A stretch of 64,000 nucleotides of DNA from Ectocarpus siliculosus (lineage: Eukaryota > Sar > Phaeophyceae > Ectocarpales > Ectocarpaceae). Every line of letters begins with the position of its first letter. The first letter of the stretch is position 1. The stretch covers positions 5,153,547 to 5,217,546 of the forward strand of contig FN649734.1 in the NCBI GenBank assembly GCA_000310025.1, in the 5' to 3' direction. The notes below the pieces were generated by a model. That model was not told the origin of the DNA. It searched no databases and saw only the letters and a list, made by a program, of their open reading frames with translations. Shown here one piece after another: positions 35,060 through 45,560 of this stretch. Made by a program: the position numbers and the translations under genes.

Positions 35060-36353
35060 TTATGTCTGGGATCTTTAAACGTGACAAATATATCATCGGA
35101 CACCTCACTCTCTATCACGTCTTCTACGGGAAATGTCCAGCTAGATTCTTACACTTTCCCATCCGCACCACCTACTGAAAACACCGTGCTGGTGACAGAT
35201 GGGACAGGTAATCTCAGTTTTTCACCGTCACACACAAGGGCAGACGTGTCGGCCACGACGTACACCATTACATCTAATGATGATATAGTGGCCATCACTG
35301 TGGCTCAAGATACGACTGTAACCCTACCTGACCCGGCTATAAAGACGGTCGGAGATATCCTATACGTCGTCAAGCAGGTCGCGGGTAACAACGTTGTCAC
35401 GATAAACCCCAATTCCACCGAGCTCATATCAGGTCAACCAAATTACACATTCTCTGTTGACTATGGAGCAACCAAGATGTACACAAACGCTTCTATTTGA
35501 GCACATTCATGTGTGTTTTGACAAGAAAAATAATATTGGCAAGAGTAATCCGATACAAGTTACAGCAAAAATACTGGTTAATGTATCCACCATGGTGGTG
35601 GATATACAATCGAGGGTGACCAGGACCTGGATATTACTCCGGGGGCGTCAACGTCTGTCACTACAACAGGTCCCATAAGTTTCCCCGTGTCAGATGGGGG
35701 TATGAAGACAAATATGACCTTCTCTAGCAGTGGACAGTCGACATTCGTTCCCAGAGCTTCCGTACAGGTAGTAACCACGCCTACAACGACAATCCTAGAC
35801 ACCACAACTATACTATTACCGGTCAACTACAACGGTCCCGTGACTCTTACCCTACCATCCAGTACATTGGGTATGTATGTACATCATCGACGAGGGCGGA
35901 TTTAGTTCCGACACGAACATTATTACGGTAACACCAGGTGGAGGTACGGCCAGTGGGGACGTCACCAAAATCCAGCCGTACTCATCAATACGGGTCAGCC
36001 CAAACCCTTCCGGGGATTGGTTCCTGAAACAGGCCGGTACGGTGGTTAATCCCGATGGGTCTACAACTGTGGAAAACAGCGATGGTTCAACTACAACATC
36101 ATCACCAGATGGTACAAGATGGTACCATCACAACCGATCTACGGATGCCAATGGAAACGTCACGGAAAACGTTGTTTCTCCAGATGGGACCGTATCAAAC
36201 ACCGTTGTTACAGAACCACAGTTCTTACACGGTGGTACAACCGGACGGTTGGTACCACCGAGACAAACGGAAACTACGACTATACCACCGGTATTTGTTG
36301 GGGGGCAGGTGAACAACGGAGGAGCGGGAGCAATCCGCAACAACAACAGATGA
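35060..36353 (+). other. Fossil fibre-like virus-type structural gene
   Basis: Low-complexity beta-rich coding sequence in the style of viral fibre or tail-spike proteins: SITSSTGNVQLDSYTFPSAP, VTDGTGNLSF, ITSNDDIVAITVAQDTTVTL, VVNPDGSTTVENSDGSTTTS. Proteins of this texture occur in phages, large DNA viruses and Polinton-like viruses. It is more AT-rich than its neighbours, which hints at transfer. It is broken. No capsid gene, packaging ATPase or polymerase was found nearby, so the parent element cannot be named. Host-gene origin is possible but less likely. Confidence 0.45.
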
Positions 36354-37477
36354 TGTTGGAAGTAGGAATATAGCAACGAATCGCATGGTGGTCTATCTAT
36401 GTCTACAATGAATGCCTTGGAGGCCCCGGGCGGCCACCGATATATATGTATATATACAAGGGCTCCGGACTTCGGGCGCAGAGGCGCCCTCGTCCTCAGT
36501 AGTAGGCTTAAAGGGAAGGTGTGAAGGCTGTGCACAGCATACCAAGGGCATGAAGCCGCAGGGTGACCGAATGAATGGTATAAAGATGTTCGCGTTGTAT
36601 TCGAGAAATGCGCCGTTCCCGGTGTAACATGAAGCCAAAAGAGTCGCGTGTACGTGATATTTTGTCTAGCTTCGCCCGGTGCGGACGAAAAGGAGATGTA
36701 AGCTACAGTCGCCTCCCTATTCTTGCGCCGGTAAGAACGTAGTAACACTCTCAGGAAACTTTCTCTAATTGGCTTTGCGGTGGCCAATATCCTCCCCAAA
36801 GGGGCCAAAGAAAGAACGAACACTGCAACTGTTCGACGGTATTGCCGGTAGTTGATGGTGTGTTGCCGCCTAGCTCTCATATTCAAACTCCTTCAGTGTC
36901 GCGCCTTTCTCTTATATCCCCCTCTAATGTTCTGGAGCTATTATTCTAACGTCTTCAGTGTCGTCCCACTCGAATGGTCATATTCTAACTTCTTCAGTCT
37001 AATGTCGCGCCCTTCTCTAATGTCCTCCTCTAATGACGTCGATATGCGGTATCCCTCACAATGTGAAAGGAGGCGAACACCTACAACATTCAGACAAAGT
37101 AAGAACAAACACCGCACGCAATGGTTTGACTGCGTTGCCGCTAGTTGATGGTGAAAGAGTTGACGCCTCCCGCCTCGGGTCATCGTTGCCCCTTACGGCC
37201 CTGGTGGTTATTGCCGATTACCACTGCGGAAGGTATGGTTTCGTTTGCAGCCTTTTGTACGCAGGTCTCGAGCTTCTTAATATTGAAGCGTGACGGTGAT
37301 GGCCGTGATGATGTCGGTGATGGTGCAGGCGGTAGGGTGCCTGCGCTGGCGGCAGAATGCTATTATTGGGGAGATCGATGTAAGAGCGTGTACGTGTCAT
37401 AACCGTATAACGTAAATTTAAAGCAGAAGAAAGAGGTTGTTGGGGAGGAGGTAATGTGGAGGCATTAAAGTGGATGT
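36354..37477. repeat. Non-coding stretch with TATA-like site and diverged direct repeats
   Basis: An AT run TATATATGTATATATAC lies at about 36439-36457. A segment at 36805-36870 (GAACACTGCAACTG..GTTGATGGTG) recurs diverged at 37099-37152. Between them are short repeated words of the type TTCTAACTTCTTCAGT (36940-37030), similar to those in the 39.73-39.99 kb cluster. A shared regulatory or terminal sequence is possible. No gene seen. Confidence 0.45.
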
Positions 37478-38377
37478 TTATCTGAGCATCAAAAATTCGT
37501 TTAGCTGCGATGATTTCTTCGACACGGAATAGTTCTCATAATGTGGTTGGAGGTCGAATATGCCGTGGTACGCACGTCCATGCAAGGTGAGCATTGAAGG
37601 GGCTGGCGGTTCAGTCCATGTCTTTTTTTGAATACCGCCTGCGCCTAATAATGCAGTAAATCCGAAAAGCCCGTTGTACCTTTTTTGCGCAGAAATGAAT
37701 TTAGTAGTTTCAAACAGCGCCATAAGATAGTGGGGGATAGATTGGAGAGGATGGATACACGACTTGCCTTTGTTACAACAATTTAATCCCTTTTCTTCTT
37801 TCCAAAGTTGAGCATTGCAGTGAGAACATGTGATATTTTGTGGATCATCCAAATCCGTGTGTTTTAGCTCAAAAGGTGCCGAGGGGAAGTCGAATGATTG
37901 CAAGTCAATGTCTTGCACTCCAAGGCAGATTTGGTTATTAGCATCACCGCGATGGCTGTCTAGAGTGGGTGCCGGTAACCTTGGTGCACGATTCCTCATT
38001 TGGCTAAAATGTTGACGTATCATATCGAGTTCAGGGTCTGAGTCGTGTGGTGTGTTATTGTTTGCATTGCGACGTCGACGTTCCGATAAGATTTCAGCTT
38101 GCGCGTTATCCGGACAGATTTGTGGTGTTCGAGTTTCAGGCGTTGTTCGTGGTTGGGTGAGCGATCTTCGTTGAGTATTTCGACGAGCTGAAGGTGTTCG
38201 TCGATTTGGAGTTGTTTGTACGTTCCTCGAGGGAGTGTTACTCTGGCTGGGTGTGGAACTTTGGTGTGGATTGTGACGTGCAGTATGTGATGATCGTGTT
38301 TGGCGATTTTGAGATGCGGCTGCTGAAGGAGTTACCCGATGAATTGGCGTCGGCCGACATCGATGATTGTCAGACAT
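37478..38377 (-). mobile_element. Truncated Helitron protein (N-terminal part)
   Basis: A 299-residue open frame. The N-terminus is a Ser/Thr/Pro/Arg-rich tail. Residues from about 190 carry CSHCNAQLWKEEKGLNCC and GKSCIHPLQ, then YNGLFGFTALLGAGG and LTLHGRAYHGIFDLQPHYE. This is the Cys-rich segment and start of the helitron-helicase-like N domain that precede the Rep and helicase parts of Helitron proteins. Similarity continues just past the end in another frame (DAQINIHFNAST), so the copy is degraded and then cut off. The HUH Rep motif and helicase domain are missing. Start ATG at 38377-38375. Confidence 0.75.
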
Positions 38378-38499
38378 GGGGTGATATCTTTACTCTATTG
38401 ATAGTTGGCGAAAGCCAGTTGCAGGTGTCAACAATGTGCCTTGAATTTCTTGAGACGTTTACTTTTTTCTGAAATGGAAACACGCGTCTTACTTTAGAG

Positions 38500-39667
38500 G
38501 TCGGCGTGGGTAGTTCCCAGGTCGCGGTGCTCGTCGGTCTTGTTGAGGATCTCGTTGATGGTCCGGTCCCACAGGCGGCGGGCGCACTGGTAGTGCAGCG
38601 GCGGGGAGTCTCAATCCTTGATGATCAGGTCGTCCTCGACGATCTCGCCCGTGCACCCGTCGGCCAGGTCTTCCTCGTTAGTCGCTGCGTCGGAACACCT
38701 TTGCAGTGGATATCGGATGGATGACAGGGAAAAATATAAGGAAAAAAATTCACATGGTTTACAGTATAAAAATGTGATATTTTTATTTATGACGTCGACG
38801 GTTGAACTCGGTGCACTGACAGGGAAAAATATAAGGAACATATGTCACATGGTCTCCCCATACTAAAAAATGTTATTTTTTTTATGACGTCGACCGGTGA
38901 ACACGGTGTACTTTTGTGACATATGCGTAACTAATTTCCAGCAACAGTCGGATGCATCCGCGCACCCATATCTAGGTAACTACGCACACACACGACTGGT
39001 CACTGCACAATCAATCACGTTCCGATGTAAACGGGTGTACACATGATTTACCCCGATAAGGCTGGCGGGGGCGACGGTGACGTGCTTGAACTTCTGGCCG
39101 TCCGAAGAGTTGGCACCACCAGCGCAAAGACGCCACACCGCGTGGATAATATTCCACTCTGACAACAACAGCAAGCAAAAGGGCATTGTTGTGGAGAGAT
39201 TTAGCGGTTGTGGTTACGATGCAGTTTCATGCCAGGCCTTCATGCAACACCTGAACAACATTCAGGCACACATCAGGCGGAAATTACTTGGTACAATCAA
39301 AGAGAGAACTTTATTTTACCTTTGTAGCCGCGGCTGTTGCACTGGTCGGTTGGGATCCCGAGCGAAGGAGTACCTCCCACCGGGGCGAGGCAGAGCTGGC
39401 ACGGCTTGGGGTACGTTGTCGACGGGGTGAGGATGGTGCAGGATACGCTACAACTGTCCGCGTCGCGGTTGTTGATACGGTCGCAAGGGCAAACTTGCCT
39501 TTACCGTCGCGCTTGTTTATGAGCTTGAGGTGACCGCCGTCGCAGTCGGGCCCGGGGCAAGGACAGTTGGGGTCGCCCTGTTGTACAGGGCGGCGGTACA
39601 CTCCACTACGACTCGTTGACTGGGTGGACTTACGCTTTGCTGGGGAGCTACGGGAGAGGGCGTTCAT
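38500..39667 (-). CDS. Small spliced gene of unknown function, minus strand (3' end uncertain)
   Basis: Exon 1 (39667-39320, 116 codons) starts MNALSRSSPAKRKSTQ, has a Cys-rich patch (DPNCPCPGPDCDGGHLKL) and ends at AAG/GTAAAA in phase 0. Exon 2 (39156-39052, 35 codons, phase 0-0) reads WNIIHAVWRLCAGGANSS and KFKHVTVAPASLIG before GTAAAT. Further coding-looking sequence follows at about 38700-38500 (EEDLADGCTGEIVEDDLIIK; YQCARRLWDRTINEILNK), but its junction with exon 2 and its reading through are unresolved. It may be a decayed gene. No family recognised. A repeat-rich upstream region with a TATA-like site lies at 39700-40036. Confidence 0.4.
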
Positions 39668-39699
39668 GTTGTGTTGCAGCTGAAGGTCGACGCGGGAAT

Positions 39700-40036
39700 G
39701 AGAGGAGAGGATGTCGAAAGTGAGAGTGACCGGGATGTGCACTCTTTCATTCACTCTGCACAGACTTCCAGCAGATATTCTAACTTCTGACACACTCCAG
39801 CAGTTATCCCATGAAATGTGCACTCTTTCATTCACTCTGCATAGATTAAACTTCTGACTAAACTTCCAACAATTAATCTAACTTCTGACTATTTATTGTA
39901 ACTTCCAGCAATTATTCCACACAACCCAGAACGTTCACTGCGCGCAGACTAACTTCTGACTAACTTCCACCAATTATTCCATGAAACGGTGTGATATCAC
40001 GAAAAGTTGATATATATCTGTATATGTATATATACG
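39700..40036 (-). promoter_or_regulatory. Putative promoter with repeated motifs and TATA box
   Basis: Upstream of the minus-strand ATG at 39667. The phrase AACTTCCA(G/A/C)CAATTATTCCA or AACTTCTGACTAACTTCCA recurs about five times between 39760 and 39985, and GTGCACTCTTTCATTCACTC occurs twice (39737, 39819). A TATA-like run (TATATGTATATATACG, about 40021-40036) sits beyond. Iterated elements plus TATA suggest regulated transcription; no factor can be named. Confidence 0.4.
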
Positions 40037-41137
40037 ATGTAGCGCAGTCTACAGCAGCACCTTCAATACAACAACAGCAGTACAACAACAACAGCAGTGT
40101 TCACAGTATTACAGAAGACATATGCCTACAACCTTGCAGCACTTGCAGCAATTGATGATGCCGTGAGATTTGCGTGCATGTTCAAGCTCAAAACAGAGCA
40201 AGTTAAGTCTAAAGTTAGTTGTGGCGTACCACAACAACAACGATCAATCTACATTTATTTGTCAAATCTTCCTTGCTACATACAGCTGCAGAATATTAGG
40301 AACAATAAAAACACACACAGAAAGCTGCAGAATAGGTGCAACTTGGAGGGTGTGTGTGGCATATACGTGTACGTAGTACGTAACCATCCGTGCGGTGACA
40401 ATACACGATGCACATATTCCAGTTCGCGTTGCTTCCGTTAGAGAAGAAGGCGACAGGATGCATGCATGCACCACTGTACCTACAACGCATACCATATAGT
40501 ACGGACAGTCTGTCGATATCTATCTACAAATGAGACCATGCGGCAAAAAAAAGTCTGTGCTAGGTACTGCATGTAGCTTGTACTTCAGGTATGTGTCTGA
40601 TTTATGAGTTGACGTTCTCCGAAATCTCGTCCAATGAGCTGCGTGATTCTTTAGAGATCACAGTTCCTTGATGTCCCTTGCGTAGACGCGCCCGGATGCA
40701 CGATACTTAGCCGTACTTCACGGTGCTGTAACTCGGCTTGCCCTTGGAGTCTAGAGCTCGCGACAGGGGCGCTGTGGTCTCGAGAGCGGCACGCCCACGT
40801 CGGCGAAGACGGCCGAAAAAATTGTTTGAACCCCATTAAAAAAGAATTAAAACGCACCGCAACGTCTAGCTCAATGACTGAAATAGTGGTTGCGTGCACC
40901 GTGCTGTAACTCTACTCGCCTTTGGAGTTTCGAGCTCGCGACAGGGGCGATGCGATCCAGAGACTGGCCCGCTGCAGCGGGCAACAGCCGGCGAAAAAAA
41001 AAGTCTCAAGGCGACCGCAAACTGATGCACCCCAAAAAAACGTCTTGCTTTTAGAGTGCAACAATGGTTGAACTCTTGCGTCTCAGGCCTCCGACATAAT
41101 TGTAGTTAAGTCTATGTATTGTACCGGTCTATGCGTT
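40037..41137. other. Non-coding DNA with CAA/CAG-rich start
   Basis: Short CAACAACAG runs at 40070-40100; two similar phrases GCTCGCGACAGGGGCG at about 40755 and 40931 mark a diverged duplication (about 40725-40810 and 40900-40990). No gene seen. Confidence 0.45.
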
Positions 41138-41142
41138 TCGGA

Positions 41143-41385
41143 TGTTTGTGTGTGTACTCGGCAGGATACAATTCTCCGAGATCTCCGAGGGGGTTACGCA
41201 GATGAGATAGATATGGGTATGATAGACAGACTTGGTGCAGCAGGCTTTGCCTCTTCTTGCTCACGTCTGTCACTCGTTAATCCCTCTCGAATAATCAAGG
41301 AACTTGAGTCACTCCTTTGTGCAACACGCTCTCAACAAGAGCCCGCGAGCGTGATAACATAGTACACGCGCCGTCACCCCAAACA
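41143..41385 (+). repeat. 5' LTR of the plus-strand element
   Basis: Pair of 45313-45555, about 98% identical by eye. The motif CTCGGCAG and the phrase TCCGAGGGGGTTACGC are also recognisable in the LTR of the minus-strand element (52048-52234, complement), placing both in one family. Confidence 0.85.
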
Positions 41386-41436
41386 CGATATCGTGGAGTC
41401 AGCTGACGTCGGTAGGGAAAGGTTCGGGAGGTAGGC

Positions 41437-41643
41437 ACCGGAATACAAGGAACAGCACAGCAGGGCGGTTTTTGCTTGCGCTCGTCAGGGAGATCCAGGG
41501 AACAGGGTTTGGAATACAAGGGCAGCAGCTGCAGGGCGGTTTTTGCCTGCGCGTGCCAAGGAGATCCAGGGAAAGAATTTGGAACACAAGGGCAGCAGCA
41601 GCAGCCGGGCGGTTATTGCCAGCGCGCGTCAAGGAGATCCAGC
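41437..41643 (+). repeat. Leader tandem repeat of about 75 bp, nearly three units
   Basis: Each unit contains GGCGGTTTTTGC..GCG and (A/G)GGAGATCCAG, then GGAA.ACAAGGGCAGCAGC. It lies between the 5' LTR and the gag start, where packaging or dimerisation signals of LTR elements usually sit. Confidence 0.65.
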
Positions 41644-41737
41644 TACAAAACAATACAGCAGTAGGAAGGAGACACATTATATTGTGCCGCGTTTTATTTT
41701 ATTTTTTGCGGCGTAATTTGGCGGAGGAAGAGAAGAG

Positions 41738-43681
41738 ATGGCGAGGGAGAAGGACATGACGGAGAGGGAATATGGGCATTTATCGGAGAAGAATGATGCA
41801 CCGGCAAGAGTAATGGCTGCCGGGAGAACGTCTACCTGGGCAGCTGGTGGAGCTGGTCTCGGTACACAACGGGTGAGCATGATGAATGACGGAAATTGTG
41901 CGCTGAGCGGCTACAGCAGCAGTCGCATACCGCCCAAAATCCCGAAAGATTCGGCGAAGGCCGTGAACTGGCTGCGGAGATTGCGGATTTTCCTGGCTAG
42001 CGAGGGTTTGGAGCAGACGCTTGAAGACACTTATCCCACTGGCTATGTTCCTGTCATCAGCTGTTTGGATTGCATATATCTGAACCGGGTTCATGGTGCG
42101 GCGCTCGTTACGGCACACAAGCGGGCGTGGGGATATCTGTTGGAAGCAACCTGCGGCACGGACATTGAAGAAGGGTTGGCTGCTTGCGACTGCGTCCCAG
42201 AGGCGTGGAGGGTGATCCGCGAATGGGTTTTGCCTACTTTCGACGCCGAGAAGACATTGCTTGTGCGACGGTTGGAGGCAGTTGAGATGTCCCCTGGCGA
42301 GAACCCGAAGCTTTTCTTTGCCAGAGTTGATGGCATCGTCAACATCATGCGAGCTGTCGGCATTGAAAAATCCGAGCGGGAAATCGTCCGCATCATGGTT
42401 CGCCAACTTTCGCCCGAGTACGATGTCGAACGCAAGTCTATCCTGGCCGACCCCACCATTCCCCGAGCGAAAGTGGAAAAAGTTGTTCGCACGGCATACG
42501 CTAACAACGTCGAGATCAAGGAATTGGGCAAATCGCAGGCGATCGGTGGTTTGGGGTGCGGTCATGGCGGCGTCGGTCAGAAGGGGAAACAACGGCGGCG
42601 GCAGCAGCAGCAGCAGCAACAACAGTGGGTTCATCCACAACCACCACCTGTACACCACCCACCTCCTAATTTCCCGACGTAGGGATCTGGGGGGCTCTAT
42701 GACTGTGGGCGCAACGCCGTGTACCCGCAAGAGGAGTCAACTCCGCCGCCAGGCGCTCCGATGGGTGCCGTTCATCAGTGCGTGAGGTGCGGGAGGCATG
42801 GACACTCACTCGGCGACTGCAATGCGCCACGACGCTTTGAAGGCCACTGCACTGCCTGCGGTGAGTATGGTCATCGGCGCCGCATGTGTTGCACAACCGG
42901 CCGCATGCAACAGCACGTGCATGTCGGTGATGGAGAGGGTCTCAACGCGAGTGGCAACGACACTATGCCGTACCAGCAGCGGAAGCGACGACGCTGGAGG
43001 AGGCACAGGCACAGGCATCAGCCGGAGTCGCTCCTCCCCTTTGCAGATGGAGCGGTGGCATGGGGCACAGCAACTGCTGTGGGAGCGGCGACCGGTGGTG
43101 GTGGTTTCCCCGCTACGGTGGCGGGGGGAACGGCCGCGGCGCAGGCACTCGCGGCTGGAGCGGCGGCATCGGAGGCAGCAACGGCGACGAGAGCGGGGAC
43201 CCCCGGCAAAAGAGTCTTCCCCGCGGCGGCGGCAGGGGGAACGGCCGGGGAGCACGCACTTGCTCTTGAAGCGACGGTATCAGTGGTGCCACCGGCGGCG
43301 GCACCGGCGACGGACGAACTCGAAAGCATGAAAGAAGAGCTTGCTGACATACGGAGGCAATGGGGGAAATTGGCGGCCAAGAAACCGGCACTGCATGTGC
43401 AGCCGGGCCCACCACTTGTGTCGTCAGCAGGCGTGGCTTCAGCAGCGGAAACAACGATGGGGACGACGACAGGTATTGGTGTTTTCCCCGACTCGTCGAT
43501 GGGGGGAACGGCCGGGGCGCCGTCAGCTGCAGGAACGGTGGCACTGGAGGTTTCGTCGACCTGCGGCCAGATACCCCCCGCCGTATCAACTGGGGGGGCG
43601 ATCGCAGTGCCCACGTCAGCAGCTACACCGGCACCAGCAGCGCAAGAAGCGGAGGACGCGTGCGATGAGGATGGCTGTTGA
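41738..43681 (+). other. gag-type gene of the plus-strand element
   Basis: The first part has copia-type gag features (AVNWLRRLRIFLASEGLEQ; YLLEATCGTDIEEGLAAC; IVRIMVRQLSPEYDVERKS) and a poly-Q run. The later part carries paired zinc knuckles (CVRCGRHGHSLGDC; CTACGEYGHRRRMC) joined by APRRFEGH, then a long Gly/Ala-rich tail. In LTR elements gag forms the particle and binds RNA through the knuckles. It shows about one break. Confidence 0.75.
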
Positions 43682-44299
43682 TTGGACAATGGCGACGAAG
43701 GCGGAAACAGCAACGGCGGCAGCGGCGACGGCAGCTTCGTGGCGTTGTCTGCGGGTGCGGGTGCGGGTGCGGGGCATCCCGGCGCCCATCCGACCGTGTA
43801 CAATGGTATCTGCGTGGTGCGGGACGATGGGGGGTAATGCCAGGGCTGGACATTCGATCGTGGCTGGAAGGGTGCGGCATGAATTGAGAGGCTACGTGTT
43901 CGGGAGCTACCGTGCGAGATGACCGGTGGTTGCACAATGAGTCTACGCGCGATTCAGGCACGTTCGTGATTGTGTTTATTTGGCTATCTATTTGCTGGGT
44001 CGATTTTGTTTGTTGAAAGCCATGAGTTTGAGAACTGCGTCGACGTAGGCTGTTGTGTTGCGATGCTCACGAACGAACGTGGTGTTTGTGGCCTGTGGTA
44101 CATGCGTTTTTCATTTGTCAAGGATATGGTTTGCATAGTCTAGGACTTCACCGCGCCGAATGGTGCAGTTGATGTTGTTGGGTCACTGCTAGCACTGCTG
44201 TCGAAAATCATGGGGGGGGATGAATGTGATGCTGAGATGCCATGATCTTCGCCGCAGTACAAGCAGAGTTCTAGCGGACGTTCGGGTTTGATTGTTCAT

Positions 44300-44565
44300 T
44301 TTGTTCACGTTTTCCGCGTTTTACCTGCGGAAAATGAGGAGAAGTCCTCAATTAATTCTTGTTTGTTTGCGATTCCGCGTTCCTGCGGAGTTTGAGGCAA
44401 CTTAGCCCTCAATTCTTGTTTGTTTGCGATTCCGCGTTTACCTGCGGAGTTTGAGGCAACTTCATGATACTTGTCTGATTCCTCGTTGCTAGGATAAGAA
44501 ATACATTTCTTGTTTATTCGCGATTTCGCGTTTTTCCCGCGGAGTTCGGAGGTAACTTCATGATA
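44300..44565 (+). repeat. Tandem hairpin repeats in the 3' region of the plus-strand element
   Basis: About four units of about 67 bp, each with a short stem CCGCG-loop-CGGG/CTGCGG (for example TTCCGCGTTTACCTGCGG) followed by GAGTTTGAGGCAACTT. Similar words occur in the complement in the minus-strand element (about 52990-53720), so they are a family feature. Confidence 0.6.
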
Positions 44566-44603
44566 TTCGTTTGATTTCTCGTTGTTTGGATCCGAGAGTT
44601 GTT

Positions 44604-44705
44604 GCAGCAGGGGGGCTGTTAGCGTTTGTGTTTTGGGAGATGATGCAGCAGGGGGGCTGTTAAACTTTTATGTTTTGGGCGATGATGCAGCAGGGGGGCT
44701 GTCAA
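44604..44705 (+). repeat. Threefold purine-run repeat resembling the LTR border
   Basis: GCAGCAGGGGGGCTGT occurs three times at about 40-45 bp spacing, followed twice by TTTTGGG-containing spacers. The string GGGGGGCTGTT equals the purine run plus first bases at the real 3' LTR border (45306-45316). Confidence 0.65.
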
Positions 44706-45312
44706 GAAGTCCATGTCTGGATGTTTGAGAAACGGCATAATTGGCGAAAGTTTCCTCTGGCGTCTTTGAACGCCGGGTTTTTAACGTTTGTCTATTTGTG
44801 CCGCATGTATTTGGTATTGATGACTGTTCTGAACGATGTATTGGAGGAAGGAGTTGACATATTTTGGTAGGACATGGTTGAGGCCTATGTGCTTCCGAAG
44901 CTTATTTCAAATTGGTGAATGAGTTGAAACACAGTTTTGTGAGAGGGTTTTGTTCGAGGTATTTGTTGACGCGTTTTGCCCGAGTTGTCCGTCCAGAGTC
45001 TTTATGACGTGGCTCTGATGTAATGTTGATATTTGCTGAGTAATCTTCCAAGGATAATTCTTGTGTTTGACTACTTGAGAATGTGGTGACGACATTTTCT
45101 CGAGAGGGGTGCTTGTTAAGACTCTTAGTGAAGTTCCATAGTCAGTCGTAGGAGGAGTAGTAACCTGAAACTTGAATATTCGATAGATCCGGGAGTTGAG
45201 ATGGTTTTATTTGTGGATACGAAAGATGAATGGTTTTTAAATTTGTTGCCGTTTTACCTGGCGATATGTACGGAGGATCTCGTAGATCGTATCTCGTACC
45301 GAGTAGGGGGGC

Positions 45313-45555
45313 TGTTTGTGTGTGTACTCGGCAGGATACAATTCTCCGAGATCTCCGAGGGGGTTACGCAGATGAGATAGATATGGGTATGATATACAGA
45401 CTTGGTGCAGCAGGCTTTGCCTCTTCTTGCTCACGTCTGTCACTCGTTAATCCCTCTCGAATAATCAAGGAACTTGAGTCACTCCTTTGTGCAACACTCT
45501 CTCGACAAGAGCCCGCGAGCGTGATAACATAGTACACGCGCCGACACCCCGAACA
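45313..45555 (+). repeat. 3' LTR of the plus-strand element
   Basis: Same length as the 5' LTR, followed directly by the second copy of the TCGGA target duplication. Confidence 0.85.
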
Positions 45556-45560
45556 TCGGA

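Larger units (their letters stand above)
41138..45560 (+). mobile_element. Young LTR element with gag but no visible pol (TR-GAG-like)
   Basis: Bounded by 243-bp LTRs (41143-41385 and 45313-45555) that start TGTTTGTG and end AACA, inside a perfect 5-bp target duplication TCGGA (41138-41142; 45556-45560). I count about five differences between the LTRs, near 2%, so the insertion is fairly recent. Parts in order: leader with tandem repeats, gag-type gene, a long non-coding 3' region with hairpin repeats, and a purine run (GTAGGGGGGC) touching the 3' LTR. No protease, integrase, reverse transcriptase or RNase H is seen, so it must move with help from another element. The element looks structurally whole. 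Confidence 0.85.

Noticed and set aside
41780-42730. 316-codon minus-strand open frame
   Set aside because: Directly antisense to the gag-type gene, which has recognisable motifs.
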